Source: Verrucomicrobiota bacterium (GTDB lineage: Bacteria > Verrucomicrobiota > Verrucomicrobiia > Opitutales > Opitutaceae). Taken from it: a stretch of 64,000 nt of DNA. Made by a program: the position numbers and the translations under genes. The notes under the pieces were generated by a model. It made no database searches, had not been told where the DNA came from, and saw nothing but the letters and a program-made list of their open reading frames with translations. How positions within the stretch are numbered: the stretch's first letter is position 1; every line of letters starts with the position of its first letter. Shown piece after piece: positions 45,022 to 54,186 of this stretch. The DNA lies in contig QNAI01000004.1 of NCBI GenBank assembly GCA_003641745.1, forward strand, positions 20,868 through 84,867. The letters run 5' to 3'.

Positions 45022-45170
45022 AGAAAAATGCGGAGTCGGTCAGGATGGATCGGGTTCGGCCTGACAGGAAGAATAAACGAAGATGGAGGCCAAGTTCTCT
45101 CGCCTGCGAAGAAGCCGGAGCGCAATGGCGCATCGTTCAGGGGGCGTGGTCGACGCGATGATTTCCCATT

Positions 45171-45453
45171 CGAAGGGGTCAGACGTGAATGGCACTAAGT
45201 TAATAAGTTAAGCACCGGTCTGGGAATTTTCGACGAGGAACAGCCGACGGGGTCATTGCTCATTATCTTGCATGCCAATGCGAGATATGTGCTTTGACCC
45301 CCTCGACCCCTCGACCCCTCGACCCCTCGACCCCTCGACCCCTCGAAGCCAAGTTGACCGTATTTCCTCCTGGATACCCCTTAACTTGGTGCCATTCGGG
45401 TCACACCTTGATTCCTGCATTGGCATGCACGAATGCAAGGAATGACCCCGTGG
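45171..45453. repeat. Nested cluster of GGGGTCA-family repeats (copies E and F)
   Basis: The cluster begins with a further GGGGTCA (45175-45181) and gaatggcactaagttaa (45187-45203), whose reverse complement recurs at 45381-45397 (16 of 17). Inside lie copy E (GGGGTCA 45249-45255, TGACCCC 45295-45301) and six tandem 8-base units cctcgacc (45301-45348, the last imperfect), an expansion of the copy E border. Copy F follows (gggtca 45398-45403, TGACCCC 45443-45449). No gene is present from 45022 to 45453. Confidence 0.75.
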
Positions 45454-45834
45454 TTATTTTGAGCGCGGGCCCCTGGCCGGTGGGCTCTCTTCGACCTGTT
45501 CGGTCGTGACTGGCTCCGGGGGAGGTCCGAAGAAGCGGAGGCGGATCCCGTTGATGGTGACGACGAGGATCAGGGCGCCGATCACAATGATCCCGGACCA
45601 TTTGCGCCGCAACTGGGTGTCCGGGATCAACCTGGGCTCCAATTTGGCCAGGATCATGATGATAATGATCGGAATCAGCCAGAGGAAGATGCCCTTGATG
45701 GGCAGGACACCGACAATTGATCGAAGAAGGGCGTGGATTGAGAATCCGAGGACGGCGAAGGCAAAAACGCAGGCAAAGGTCAGGCTGAATCCGCGCAGGG
45801 CCTTATAAAGGTTTCGGAATGGCAGAAGGTTCAT
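45454..45834 (-). CDS. Small membrane protein of unknown function
   Basis: A 126-residue protein with three hydrophobic helices: residues 15-37 (FSLTFACVFAFAVLGFSI), 44-62 (LPIKGIFLWLIPIIIIMILA) and 82-97 (IIVIGALILVVTINGI), then a proline-rich tail. I do not recognise it. Its start overlaps the stop of the TPR gene as ATGA, so the two are translationally coupled and may act together at the membrane. Confidence 0.6.
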   Translation of the reverse strand: MNLLPFRNLYKALRGFSLTFACVFAFAVLGFSIHALLRSIVGVLPIKGIFLWLIPIIIIMILAKLEPRLIPDTQLRRKWSGIIVIGALILVVTINGIRLRFFGPPPEPVTTEQVEESPPARGPRSK

Positions 45835-46364
45835 TCTTTCGAGCGTCGCATGGGTTCGAGATCGGGATCGGACTTGGCGAGTTCTGCGAAGTGAGATTCC
45901 CGGGCGATGGCGCGGGCCAGGCGGATGCGTGCTTCGCCGATGTCACCCAGTTGGGCGGCGTAGCAGGCGAGGTTGAACTGGATGGTCGGTTCTTTCCCAT
46001 GGAGGTCCTCGGCCTTGAGAAGAATGCGTCGAGCGGCTTCGATGGAGCGTATGCGGCGGGTGGCAAAGGCGAGAATGATCCACCATCCGGCTTGACCGGG
46101 TTCCTGCTTGACCAGCTTGCGGGCGATGCGCTCGACCGAGGGCCAACGCTGCGCGTTTTGGTGGATCTGCATGGCCATGGCGAGAAACGCGGGCTCCTCC
46201 CGCACGGTTTCAGGCAATTGGCGCAGTTCCCGGCGGGCGTCACGGTCCATGCCCAATTCGAGATAGCCTCGGAGATGGGAGAGATGCCATTGGCGGTTCA
46301 TTTTGGGAGCGGATCCATTGGTTTCTGCGGGGGCGTAATAATCTGGCAGTGCAATGGGGGGCAT
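45831..46364 (-). CDS. Tetratricopeptide-like protein
   Basis: A 177-residue helical protein with TPR-like units: HLSHLRGYLELGMDRDARREL (residues 27-47, in two parts), AMAMQIHQNAQRWPSVERIA, and TIQFNLACYAAQLGDIGEAR near residue 130, the clearest TPR. It probably mediates protein contacts. No signal peptide is seen. It is the first gene of a two-gene unit with the small membrane protein. An unassigned start alternative is Met22 (MNRQWHLSHL). Confidence 0.65.
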   Translation of the reverse strand: MPPIALPDYYAPAETNGSAPKMNRQWHLSHLRGYLELGMDRDARRELRQLPETVREEPAFLAMAMQIHQNAQRWPSVERIARKLVKQEPGQAGWWIILAFATRRIRSIEAARRILLKAEDLHGKEPTIQFNLACYAAQLGDIGEARIRLARAIARESHFAELAKSDPDLEPMRRSKE

Positions 46365-46410
46365 TCAAGGCCGATCAGCAATGGTGCCCGTTCAAGGGAA
46401 CCGCGGCGGC

Positions 46411-46598
46411 CCGGGACGTGTCCCGGCGTAACATTGTGAAGACGGGAGGACAGCCCTCCGTTGGTAAATAGAAATGGAGGGTCGTGCTTCTGCGCGACCG
46501 TCGGAGGTATGGGCTGAGCAGCTGCCCGGGCATGTCCCGGCGCAACATCGTGATGACGGAAGGACAGCCCTCCGTTGGTAAATTGGGATGGAGGGTCG
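46411..46598. repeat. Two direct repeats of about 74 bases, 114 bases apart
   Basis: Copies at 46411-46484 and 46525-46598 share tcccggcgYaacatYgtga, ggacagccctccgttggtaa and atggagggtcg. ccctcc and ggaggg within each can pair as a small hairpin. The 347-base gap has no gene; the rest holds the hairpin at 46647-46692. Confidence 0.7.
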
Positions 46599-46646
46599 CT
46601 TCCGTCTACCTGTAGCTCCGCCGCGACAGCGTGGCTCCCTCTTTGC

Positions 46647-46692
46647 GGTAGACAGAAAGGGCCCGATTCAATTCCGACCCTTTCTGCCTACC
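46647..46692. other. 15-bp stem hairpin downstream of the glutaredoxin gene
   Basis: ggtagacagaaaggg pairs with ccctttctgcctacc with one G-T pair, across 16 bases. It lies just after the stop of the glutaredoxin gene on its strand. There is no T-run. Confidence 0.5.
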
Positions 46693-46711
46693 GGGAAAAA
46701 CGACTCGGAGG

Positions 46712-47047
46712 TCAGAAGAAGCGGATGGGCTGGGACTGCACCTGCTCGTTTTCCTCATTGGAACAGGCCTGGTTGGTTGGCACGCCGGTATCGGTGCTGG
46801 ACGGCTTCACCAGATCATTACTCAAGAGGTAATTTTCAACTTCCTCACCACTTACGTCGGCCAGCATCACGCCGTCAATCTCGACACAGGGTGAAAGGGG
46901 CTGACCCGACTTGGCCGCCATCTCTGCGTAGTTCTCGCGACTGTTGACGATGTCGATGTCCTCGTACTCGAGATCGTGTTTTGTCATGATGGCGCGCACG
47001 CCCTTGCTCCATCCACATTGCGGTTTAAGGTAAGCTTTTATCATCAT
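46712..47047 (-). CDS. Monothiol glutaredoxin-like protein (CGWS)
   Basis: A 111-residue protein. Residues 1-80 are a glutaredoxin fold with the active site KPQCGWSKG, so the second cysteine is replaced by Ser, and a cis-proline loop LSPCVEID with an extra Cys. GVMLADVSGEEVENYLL completes the fold. About 30 C-terminal residues are non-conserved. CxxS enzymes act by a monothiol mechanism in deglutathionylation or iron-sulfur transfer. Start ATG 47047 or 47044. Confidence 0.82.
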   Translation of the reverse strand: MMIKAYLKPQCGWSKGVRAIMTKHDLEYEDIDIVNSRENYAEMAAKSGQPLSPCVEIDGVMLADVSGEEVENYLLSNDLVKPSSTDTGVPTNQACSNEENEQVQSQPIRFF

Positions 47048-47244
47048 TGCGGGTTAAGTTGTGTGGTTTTCGAAAGGGCGCAACGCATAGATTCGAATTT
47101 TTCGCCCCGTTGCCGATCGCGGTTCACCCGGACCGCCGGGTCTTGGCCCGCTTGGGTTAACCTGAGGAATCGGTCGAAGGAATCTTGCCGAGCGTGACTT
47201 TCTGCCTGACGATGACGACCTCAGATATCTCAAAGCGCCCGCAA

Positions 47245-47260
47245 GTGAACGTCTGTTCAC
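47245..47260. promoter_or_regulatory. Candidate SOS (LexA) operator upstream of recA
   Basis: gtgaacgtctgttcac is an inverted repeat with six-base arms and a four-base spacer, 77 bases before the recA start. The core GAAC-N4-GTTC equals that of the Gram-positive LexA box. recA is the classic LexA target, so this is a good candidate, but only one site was found. Confidence 0.5.
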
Positions 47261-47337
47261 GCAAAAAGCTTGTCTTTCCAACCGGGGCATGCAGGTTTTT
47301 CCTTTTCTGTCATTTCACCAACGCTTCTTCTCCTCTC

Positions 47338-48414
47338 ATGGCCAGAAACACTACTCCGAAGACCATCGCCAAGGGCGACAACAAGACCAAGAATATCGAT
47401 CTGGCCATCTCGGCCATCATCAAGCAATTCGGCGAAGGCTCGATCATGCGCCTGGGAAGTTCGTCAAAGTTGGATGTTTCCGTAGTTTCAACCGGCTCGC
47501 TCGCCCTTGACCTGGCCTTGGGGGTCGGAGGGTTGCCCCAGGGTCGCATGGCAGAGGTCTACGGCCCCGAAGCATCGGGCAAGACCACGCTCTGTCTGGG
47601 CGTGATTGCCGAGGCGCAGAAAAATGGCGGCCTGGCGGCCTTCATCGACGTCGAACATGCCCTTGATCCCCAGTATGCACGCCGGGTCGGAGTCCAGATC
47701 GACGACCTCCTGGTGTCCCAACCCGATTCCGGGGAGGATGCCCTCAATATTGTAGAGACCCTGATCCGGTCAAATTCCATCGCTGTCATCGTCATCGATT
47801 CGGTTGCCGCGCTCGTTTCACGGGCCGAACTCGACGGCCAGATGGGTGATGCCACCGTAGGCTCGCAGGCTCGCCTGATGAGTCAGGCCATGCGGCGATT
47901 GACCGGTATTGTGAGCAAAACCAAATGCGTCTGCGTCTTCACCAACCAGATCCGCGAGAAGATCGGCGTCATGTTTGGAAGTCCCGAGACAACACCTGGG
48001 GGTCGGGCCCTGAAATTCTTCTCCTCGGTGCGTCTCGATATCCGCCGTATTGGTCAGATAAAGGACACCAGCGGCAAGGTCGTCGGCAGTCGAACCAGGG
48101 TGAAGGTGGTGAAGAACAAGGTGGCCGCACCTTTCACCGAATGTGAATTCGACATCATGTACAACGAGGGTATCTCGAAGAACGGATCGCTGATCGATCT
48201 CGGTATTGAGCACAAGATTCTCGAAAAGAAAGGCGCCTGGATCGCCTATGAAGGAAACCTGGTCGGCCAGGGCCGCGAAGCGGCCAAGGCGCATCTCGCT
48301 GAGAATCAGGATGTTGCGGAAAAGATCCGCACCGAGATTATCGAAAAAATCAATGTGTCCGGCGGCATGATCATCAATAGTGGCCGGTCTGGCGGGGATG
48401 GTACCGACGACTGA
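47338..48414 (+). CDS. recA: Recombinase RecA
   Basis: A 358-residue recombinase. [13 protein letters not shown] near the N terminus, Walker [29 protein letters not shown] (Walker B) and [13 protein letters not shown], then [22 protein letters not shown] (loop 2 region, quoted in part by family) are all intact. It catalyses homologous pairing and activates LexA self-cleavage. Start ATG 47338 (MARNTTPKT); the open frame from 47185 includes the regulatory region and is not used. mnmE follows after 11 bases. Confidence 0.97.
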   Translation: MARNTTPKTIAKGDNKTKNIDLAISAIIKQFGEGSIMRLGSSSKLDVSVVSTGSLALDLALGVGGLPQGRMAEVYGPEASGKTTLCLGVIAEAQKNGGLAAFIDVEHALDPQYARRVGVQIDDLLVSQPDSGEDALNIVETLIRSNSIAVIVIDSVAALVSRAELDGQMGDATVGSQARLMSQAMRRLTGIVSKTKCVCVFTNQIREKIGVMFGSPETTPGGRALKFFSSVRLDIRRIGQIKDTSGKVVGSRTRVKVVKNKVAAPFTECEFDIMYNEGISKNGSLIDLGIEHKILEKKGAWIAYEGNLVGQGREAAKAHLAENQDVAEKIRTEIIEKINVSGGMIINSGRSGGDGTDD

Positions 48415-48425
48415 CAGGCAAAATC

Positions 48426-49772
48426 ATGAGTGACACCATCGCGGCCCTGGCGACGCCGCACGGTGAGTCGGCGCTCTCGCTGATCCGAATCAGTGGGTCC
48501 GAAAGCGGACGGTTGGCCGAGCTTTTTGTGGGGCGCCCTGCCCTGCCCCGCCATGCAATCCACGGAGACTATCATGACCGGGCGGGACGTCTCCTCGATG
48601 ATGTCGTCTACACATTCTTCAAGGGTCCGGCTTCCTATTCGGGCGAGGATTCGCTCGAGATAAGCTGCCATGGCAGCCCTTTCGTGGTCGAACGGGTGCT
48701 GGAGGATCTGATGGATCGGGGGTGCCGTGGCGCTGAACCCGGAGAATTCACCCGTCGAGCCTTCCTCAACGGTCGACTCGATCTCAGCCAGGCGGAGGCG
48801 GTCATGGACCTGATCCGCGCCCGCAGCGACCGGGCGGTTGAAGCCGCACATCGGCAGTTGCGCGGCGCCCTGGGCCGGGAGACCGCCCGGCTGTTGAACG
48901 ACCTCCTCGATGTGGTGGCGGGCATCGAGGCCACCATTGATTTTCCGGAAGACGATCTTCCACCCGATGACCGCAATCGCAGTCTGGAAGCGGTAGAGCG
49001 GGTGGCGAAGGAAGCCGGGAGGCTGCTGGCCACCGGCCGCTACGGGAGCCTGATCAGGGACGGCGTCCGGGTGGTTCTGGCCGGGGAACCCAATGCCGGG
49101 AAGAGCAGTCTGTTGAATCAACTTATTGGATACGACAGGGCGCTGGTCGCGGCGGGACCCGGGACGACCCGGGATTTCATCGAGGAGCGAGTGCTGCTGG
49201 GACCTCATAGTATCCGGTATTTGGATACCGCCGGTCTCCGGAAGGGCGGAGCCGAGATCGAGCGGGCGGGCATGGTCAAGACTATGGAGCAGGTGGCGGA
49301 CGCGGACATCCTTCTGCTGGTCCTGGATGCGGAGCGGCCCTTCCCCACCCTTCCGGACTCGGTCCTGGCCCGGGTTTCCGAGCATCCGGCGCTTGTGGTC
49401 TGGAACAAGACCGATCTCCAACCGGCGGGTTCAACCCCGACGGATCTGGATCATGTCTCTGATCTTGCTGTTTCGGCTTTGAACGGCGTTGGCCTTGATG
49501 TTCTCCGAGAGAACCTCCTCGCCCTGATTGAAGCAAACCGGATCGAGATCGGTGATGAGGTGATTGCGATCAGTGCCCGGCATGAGCATGCCCTCCGGGG
49601 GATGAATGGCTGCTTGGAAAATGCGGTCGAGAAGTTGCGAGGAAATGAGGTTCTGGAGTTGATAGCCAGTGATTTACGAGGAGCGGTCGATCACCTGGGT
49701 CAAATCACGGGACGGATTGACAACGAAGCCATGCTGGACCGGCTCTTCGCCTCTTTCTGTATAGGGAAATAG
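48426..49772 (+). CDS. mnmE: tRNA modification GTPase MnmE
   Basis: A 448-residue protein with N-terminal folate-binding domain (IAALATPHGESALSLIRISG), helical domain, inserted G domain with P-loop GEPNAGKSSLL, G2 TTRD, DTAGLR and NKTD, and the C-terminal FCIGK whose Cys is essential. With MnmG it makes the cmnm5U34 modification of tRNA. It lies 11 bases after recA and 238 bases before mnmG, so the two modification partners are close but separated by a repeat. Confidence 0.96.
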   Translation: MSDTIAALATPHGESALSLIRISGSESGRLAELFVGRPALPRHAIHGDYHDRAGRLLDDVVYTFFKGPASYSGEDSLEISCHGSPFVVERVLEDLMDRGCRGAEPGEFTRRAFLNGRLDLSQAEAVMDLIRARSDRAVEAAHRQLRGALGRETARLLNDLLDVVAGIEATIDFPEDDLPPDDRNRSLEAVERVAKEAGRLLATGRYGSLIRDGVRVVLAGEPNAGKSSLLNQLIGYDRALVAAGPGTTRDFIEERVLLGPHSIRYLDTAGLRKGGAEIERAGMVKTMEQVADADILLLVLDAERPFPTLPDSVLARVSEHPALVVWNKTDLQPAGSTPTDLDHVSDLAVSALNGVGLDVLRENLLALIEANRIEIGDEVIAISARHEHALRGMNGCLENAVEKLRGNEVLELIASDLRGAVDHLGQITGRIDNEAMLDRLFASFCIGK

Positions 49773-49852
49773 GGAGAGCGTCAGAAAAGATCTTGGATGC
49801 GATATTCAACATTCTGGATCACGGTCGGGGGTGTCCTGTTGGTTGCATTGAC

Positions 49853-49880
49853 TGTAGGAGAGGCTTTACGCCTCGATCAA
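49853..49880 (+). repeat. TGYAGGAGAGGCTTTAYGCC repeat, copy 2
   Basis: tgtaggagaggctttacg continues to cctcgatcaa, 18 of the first 20 bases or better matching the minus-strand copy at 35417-35389. It lies between mnmE and mnmG. gaggc and gcctc within it can pair. The rest of this 238-base gap shows nothing else. Confidence 0.65.
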
Positions 49881-50010
49881 CCGGGTCATCGAAGAACAAA
49901 CCCTTTCCACCCTAAACCATCATTCAACGACAGATGCACCACTGGTGGAGATTTTCAGTTTAGTCCCTTGTCCTGAGTTATTTAGGTGATTATCTTTCCT
50001 GCCTCTTCTT

Positions 50011-51873
50011 ATGGTGGTCCGAGAATTTCAGTATGATGTGATTGTCTGTGGTGGTGGTCATGCGGGCATCGAGGCGGCGCTGGCGGCGGCCCGAATGGGC
50101 GTGCGAACCCTGATGGTGACGGGCAATATCGACACGATCGGCCAGATGAGCTGTAATCCGGCCATCGGAGGGATCGCCAAGGGCCATATGGTTCGCGAAA
50201 TAGATGCTCTTGGGGGTGAAATGGCGATCACTGCGGATGTGACCGGGATACAATACCGGCTCTTGAATGCCTCCAGGGGGCCGGCTGTTCAGTCTCCCAG
50301 GGTGCAGTGCGACAAGAAGGCCTACCAATTCCGGATGAAACATGTTCTGGAGTTGCAGAAGAATCTGACGCTTTTTCAGGCGGTGGTAACGGGGTTGATT
50401 TTCGACGGTGACCGGGTGGTTGGCTGCCGGACGAATCTGGGTCTGGAGTTCCGCGCTGATACGGTGGTCATTACGACCGGAACCTTTTTGCGTGCGCTGA
50501 TGCATATTGGCGAGATTCAGAACGAGGGCGGACGGTTGGGTGATCACACGGCTCAATCCATGTCGGAGAGCCTGATGGAGGCAGGAATCGAGTTGGAGCG
50601 GTTGAAAACCGGAACGCCGCCGCGACTTCTGGGTCGGAGCCTTGATTTTTCAGTAATGGAGGAGCAGAAAGGAGACCCTGAACCAACCCTGTTTGCGTTC
50701 CATGATACCCGTGGGTCGGAAGAATTGTTCCACGTGGAACATTCCGGAGAACAGAAGCTTGGTTGGGTGCCGGGAACCAACCAGGTTTCCTGTTGGATGA
50801 CCTATACCACGGCGGAGAGCGACCGGATCGTAAGAGCCAATCTGGATCGTTCCGCCCTCTACAGCGGAGCCATCGACGGGGTGGGGCCGCGATATTGTCC
50901 GAGCATCGAGGATAAGCTCATACGGTTTGCAGATAAGGATCGACACCTCCTTTTTCTCGAACCGGAGGGAAGGAACACCAATGAGTATTACGTCAATGGC
51001 CTTTCCACCAGCCTGCCGTTTGACGTGCAGTTGGATCTGGTTCACTCGGTGCCGGGCCTGGAATCCGCCGTTATTCTTCGACCGGCCTATGCCGTGGAGT
51101 ATGATTTCGCGCCTCCGACCCAGCTTTTCCCAACTTTGGAGTCAAAAGTGGTGGAGAATCTGTTCTTCGCCGGTCAGATTAACGGCACATCCGGGTATGA
51201 GGAAGCTGCCGGGCAGGGGCTGGTTGCCGGGGTCAATGCGGCCCAGAAGGTGAGGGCAGGGGACCCGCTCGTTCTTCAACGGCACGAGGGTTATATAGGA
51301 GTCATGATCGATGATCTGGTCACCAAGGGAACCCGGGAACCCTACCGAATGTTCACGTCCCGGGCCGAGCATCGTCTGCTCTTTAATCATACAAGTGCTG
51401 AGAGCCGGATGCTTTCGCACACGGAGGATCTGGGCCTGGTTCCGCCCGACAGACAGGTTCGGATGCGTTCCAAGGAAGAGCGGATCCAGTCGTGGCAGGA
51501 ACGGCTTGAAACGGAGCGATCAGAGGGGCGAACCTGGGGCGAGTACCTTCGGAGGGGCGGGGCGGAATCCACCCTGCCCGAAGCGTTCGCGCAGGAGGAG
51601 AAAGGCGTCCGAGCCGAGGTTCTCTACAGGTGCCGGTATCGCGGCTATCTGGCGCGGGAACAGCGGCAGATAGCCCGCCTTGCCGAGATCGAGGAGGTGC
51701 AAATTCCCACCGATATTGACTACTCAGAAATACGTGGCCTGAGGACCGAATGTGTGCAGAAACTGGCCGATCTTCGACCGGTGACCCTCGGTCAGGCCAG
51801 TCGAGTCAGTGGGGTCGGTCCGGCCGATATTGGTATCCTCATGGTCTATCTTAGAAAGCGAAGAGGTTCATAA
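50011..51873 (+). CDS. mnmG: tRNA uridine-5-carboxymethylaminomethyl enzyme MnmG
   Basis: A 620-residue FAD enzyme. The dinucleotide-binding VIVCGGGHAGIEAALAAARM opens it, followed by SCNPAIGGIAKGHMVREIDA, RGPAVQSPRVQCDK (active-site Cys), FFAGQINGTSGYEEAAGQG and MFTSRAEHRLL. It works with MnmE on wobble uridine. Length is typical. Start ATG at 50011 is preceded by no clear ribosome-binding site. trmB follows after 85 bases on the same strand. Confidence 0.96.
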   Translation: MVVREFQYDVIVCGGGHAGIEAALAAARMGVRTLMVTGNIDTIGQMSCNPAIGGIAKGHMVREIDALGGEMAITADVTGIQYRLLNASRGPAVQSPRVQCDKKAYQFRMKHVLELQKNLTLFQAVVTGLIFDGDRVVGCRTNLGLEFRADTVVITTGTFLRALMHIGEIQNEGGRLGDHTAQSMSESLMEAGIELERLKTGTPPRLLGRSLDFSVMEEQKGDPEPTLFAFHDTRGSEELFHVEHSGEQKLGWVPGTNQVSCWMTYTTAESDRIVRANLDRSALYSGAIDGVGPRYCPSIEDKLIRFADKDRHLLFLEPEGRNTNEYYVNGLSTSLPFDVQLDLVHSVPGLESAVILRPAYAVEYDFAPPTQLFPTLESKVVENLFFAGQINGTSGYEEAAGQGLVAGVNAAQKVRAGDPLVLQRHEGYIGVMIDDLVTKGTREPYRMFTSRAEHRLLFNHTSAESRMLSHTEDLGLVPPDRQVRMRSKEERIQSWQERLETERSEGRTWGEYLRRGGAESTLPEAFAQEEKGVRAEVLYRCRYRGYLAREQRQIARLAEIEEVQIPTDIDYSEIRGLRTECVQKLADLRPVTLGQASRVSGVGPADIGILMVYLRKRRGS

Positions 51874-51958
51874 GGCGTTGTTAGACAAATAGTAACGTGT
51901 CCATAGCCTTTCTCGAGAATTTGCGGTCGCGACCCTCCGATAAAAAGATCAGAACCCG

Positions 51959-52582
51959 ATGAATCATGACACTCGCCACCCCATCAGCTCGGAAGCCGCG
52001 GAGATTTTGGAAAACCGCCGCCGGGAAGTGACCGCGACTCTTGGGGCGCTGGTGGAGGCTCATCCGATGATCACCCTCGAGCTTGGGTGTGGACACGGGC
52101 ACTTTCTGACCGCCTACGCGAGTGCCCATAGCGGCGAGTTCTGTCTCGGAATTGACCGGCAGGGGAACCGGATCACCCGGTCTCTCAGAAAGCAGGGCCA
52201 CGCGGGCCTGCCGAATCTCCGGTTTGTCCGGGCCGAAGTGAGGCAATTTCTGGATTGCCTTCCGGAGGGTATGCGACTCGCCCGCATCTTTGTTCTCTTT
52301 CCGGATCCCTGGCCCAAGCGACGGCACATCAAAAACCGGATGCTGGGTCCCTCCATGCTGGCGATCCTGGCGCAACATGCCATCCCGGAGGCGGAGCTGT
52401 TCCTGAGGACGGACGACTTTGACTACCTCGAATGGGTGGAGGCGAATCTCAGCGATAGTGTTGAATGGCGGATGCACACCGGTCGGGTCTGGCCCTTCGA
52501 ACGGGAAACGGTGTTTCAGCGAAAAGCCCGGAGTTACCGATCGTTGTCCGCTGTTACAGGAGATCCAGCCAGAAAAGGATGA
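51959..52582 (+). CDS. trmB: tRNA (guanine-N7)-methyltransferase
   Basis: A 207-residue SAM enzyme modifying G46 of tRNA. LELGCGHGHFLTAYA is the SAM-binding motif I, IDRQGNRITRS follows, and FVLFPDPWPKRRHIKNRM is the family-specific PDPWPK(K/R)RH block. TDDFDYLEW near the end also fits. Its last 29 bases overlap a small convergent gene on the other strand. Confidence 0.93.
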   Translation: MNHDTRHPISSEAAEILENRRREVTATLGALVEAHPMITLELGCGHGHFLTAYASAHSGEFCLGIDRQGNRITRSLRKQGHAGLPNLRFVRAEVRQFLDCLPEGMRLARIFVLFPDPWPKRRHIKNRMLGPSMLAILAQHAIPEAELFLRTDDFDYLEWVEANLSDSVEWRMHTGRVWPFERETVFQRKARSYRSLSAVTGDPARKG

Positions 52583-52718
52583 AGCCCTGTGAGAGCATGA
52601 GCAGGATTGCCATCACAGTACTGAGCACGGCGAAATAATCGACCTGCATGGGACGTTCCCCTTCGGGAGGGCGGGGTCGATCGTCGCTGTGCGCCTCCTT
52701 TTGCGTTTCCTTACTCAT
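52554..52718 (-). CDS. Small single-helix membrane protein (54 residues)
   Basis: ATG at 52716-52718 opens a 54-codon minus-strand frame ending TAA at 52554. The N-terminal half is charged (KETQKEAHSDDRPRPPEGE) and the C-terminal half is a clear membrane helix (YFAVLSTVMAILLMLSQGFI). It overlaps the 3' end of trmB by 29 bases in convergent orientation. The amphipathic layout and clean start favour a real gene; I do not recognise a family. The 198 bases from here to atpB contain no other gene. Confidence 0.5.
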   Translation of the reverse strand: MSKETQKEAHSDDRPRPPEGERPMQVDYFAVLSTVMAILLMLSQGFILFWLDLL

Positions 52719-52916
52719 GGACTTTCAAGATTGGGCACCCGCGGGTGAATGTCCATTCTGGAGGTTCACATAGGCGGCCATCGCTATAAGGGCAGCTTGA
52801 ATGCCGTCATCGTCGATCTAATGATTAAGGAAGATGAGCCAACGGCACATTTACATGGTTGACGGGCACAATGCGATGCTCCAACAAGGAAGATTAACTT
52901 ATCGAGAGGTGCTGAG

Positions 52917-53834
52917 TTGTTAATACACATGATTAGGGGTCGGAATTTCACACGCATTTTGCCGTTTCTGGCGGTGAGCGGGTGGTTGACAACTCCTGCG
53001 CACGCGTCCGGAAGCGCTGCGGCCGAGGTGATCTTCAATATTGGTCCTCTCCCGGTGACGAACAGCATGGTGACCAGCTGGATCGTCTCGATCATCCTGA
53101 TCGTGGTGATCCGCATGGCGGTTGGCCGTGCCACTCTGGTGCCGACCCGCGGCCAGGTCGTGGTTGAGAGCCTGGCTGAGGGAGTCCTTGATCTGATCGA
53201 GCCGATCGTCGGCAAGAAAGTGGTCAAGGCCGCTTTTCCGCTGCTGGCGGGTTTCTTTGTCTTTATCCTGATCCAGAACTGGAGCGGCCTGATACCGGGC
53301 GTCGGAACAATCGGGTGGGGTGAGCAGACCGAACATGGGTTTCACCTGCATACCGCGTTGATCCGACCCGGGAACGCGGATCTCAACGGCACCCTGGCCC
53401 TGGCCCTGGTCCACTTTGTGGCCTGGCTTTTCCTCATCTTCAAGTACGCCGGACCGAAGGCCATCGCCTACGATCTCTTTGGGAACAAGGCGGACAAGGA
53501 TGAAGTGCCGAAGATCGTCTACTATTTTCTTACTGTCATCTTTCTCCTCGTCGGGGTGATCGAGGTCGTTTCCATCTTATTCCGGAATGTCTCCCTCCCA
53601 TTCCGTCTTTTCGGCAATGTCTTCGGTGGCGAGAACCTGCTCATCCAGATGACGGGCATTTTCAAATGGGGGCTGCCGATTCCGTTCTACTTCCTGGAAA
53701 TACTCATCGGTTTCGTCCAGGCATTGGTTTTCACCCTCCTGGTTGCGGTCTACATCGGGTTGATCTGCAATCACGGAGATGATCACGAACCCGGGGACGA
53801 GCCCTCGACCGCCCCCGGCCCTGCTCAAGGATGA
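52917..53834 (+). CDS. atpB: ATP synthase Fo subunit a
   Basis: A 305-residue membrane protein with five to six helices. The proton-path helix has SLPFRLFGNVFGGENLL with the essential Arg, and the last helix FVQALVFTLLVAVYIGL carries the conserved Gln. A signal-like N terminus (RILPFLAVSGWLTTPAHASG) precedes the first helix, as in other members of this group. TTG at 52917 is favoured by GAGAGG eight bases upstream; ATG at 52929 is the alternative. It starts the atp operon; no atpI is seen in front. Confidence 0.93.
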   Translation: MLIHMIRGRNFTRILPFLAVSGWLTTPAHASGSAAAEVIFNIGPLPVTNSMVTSWIVSIILIVVIRMAVGRATLVPTRGQVVVESLAEGVLDLIEPIVGKKVVKAAFPLLAGFFVFILIQNWSGLIPGVGTIGWGEQTEHGFHLHTALIRPGNADLNGTLALALVHFVAWLFLIFKYAGPKAIAYDLFGNKADKDEVPKIVYYFLTVIFLLVGVIEVVSILFRNVSLPFRLFGNVFGGENLLIQMTGIFKWGLPIPFYFLEILIGFVQALVFTLLVAVYIGLICNHGDDHEPGDEPSTAPGPAQG

Positions 53835-53922
53835 TCACAAAACGAATTTCGCCGTCGGGACCATGCCACAATGTGTGGACGGTGGCGTGAAACACTAAAG
53901 CAAACATCAAATCACGATTAAT

Positions 53923-54126
53923 ATGATAGAACTTATTGCGGCAATGGACGGAAGTATTCAGGGAGCTCTCGGTTGCATGGGAGCAGCGATTGGCGTTGGC
54001 CTGGTAGGCATGAAGGCGGTCGAGGCGGTCGGGCGGAATCCCGGTGCTTCCGGCAAGATCCTTGTTCAAGGCATTATCGGTATGGCGTTGGCCGAGGCGG
54101 TCGCCTTCTACGCCCTCTTCCTCTGA
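53923..54126 (+). CDS. atpE: ATP synthase Fo subunit c
   Basis: A 67-residue hairpin of two helices, joined by the polar loop GRNPGA. The ion-binding glutamate is in GMALAEAVAFYALF of helix two. Helix one (GALGCMGAAIGVGLVGMKA) lacks the Gln that marks sodium-coupled rings, which points to proton coupling. Short length is normal for the subunit. It lies 88 bases after atpB and 60 before atpF. Confidence 0.95.
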   Translation: MIELIAAMDGSIQGALGCMGAAIGVGLVGMKAVEAVGRNPGASGKILVQGIIGMALAEAVAFYALFL

Positions 54127-54186
54127 CCCGTAAATATCAATGCGCCGATCGCGTAAGGCCATCGGCGTTCTCTTAAAGGTTTCGCC

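Noticed and set aside
45298..45348. Tandem cctcgacc units considered as a CRISPR-like array
   Set aside because: Units are eight bases without spacers and derive from the border of the adjacent palindrome.
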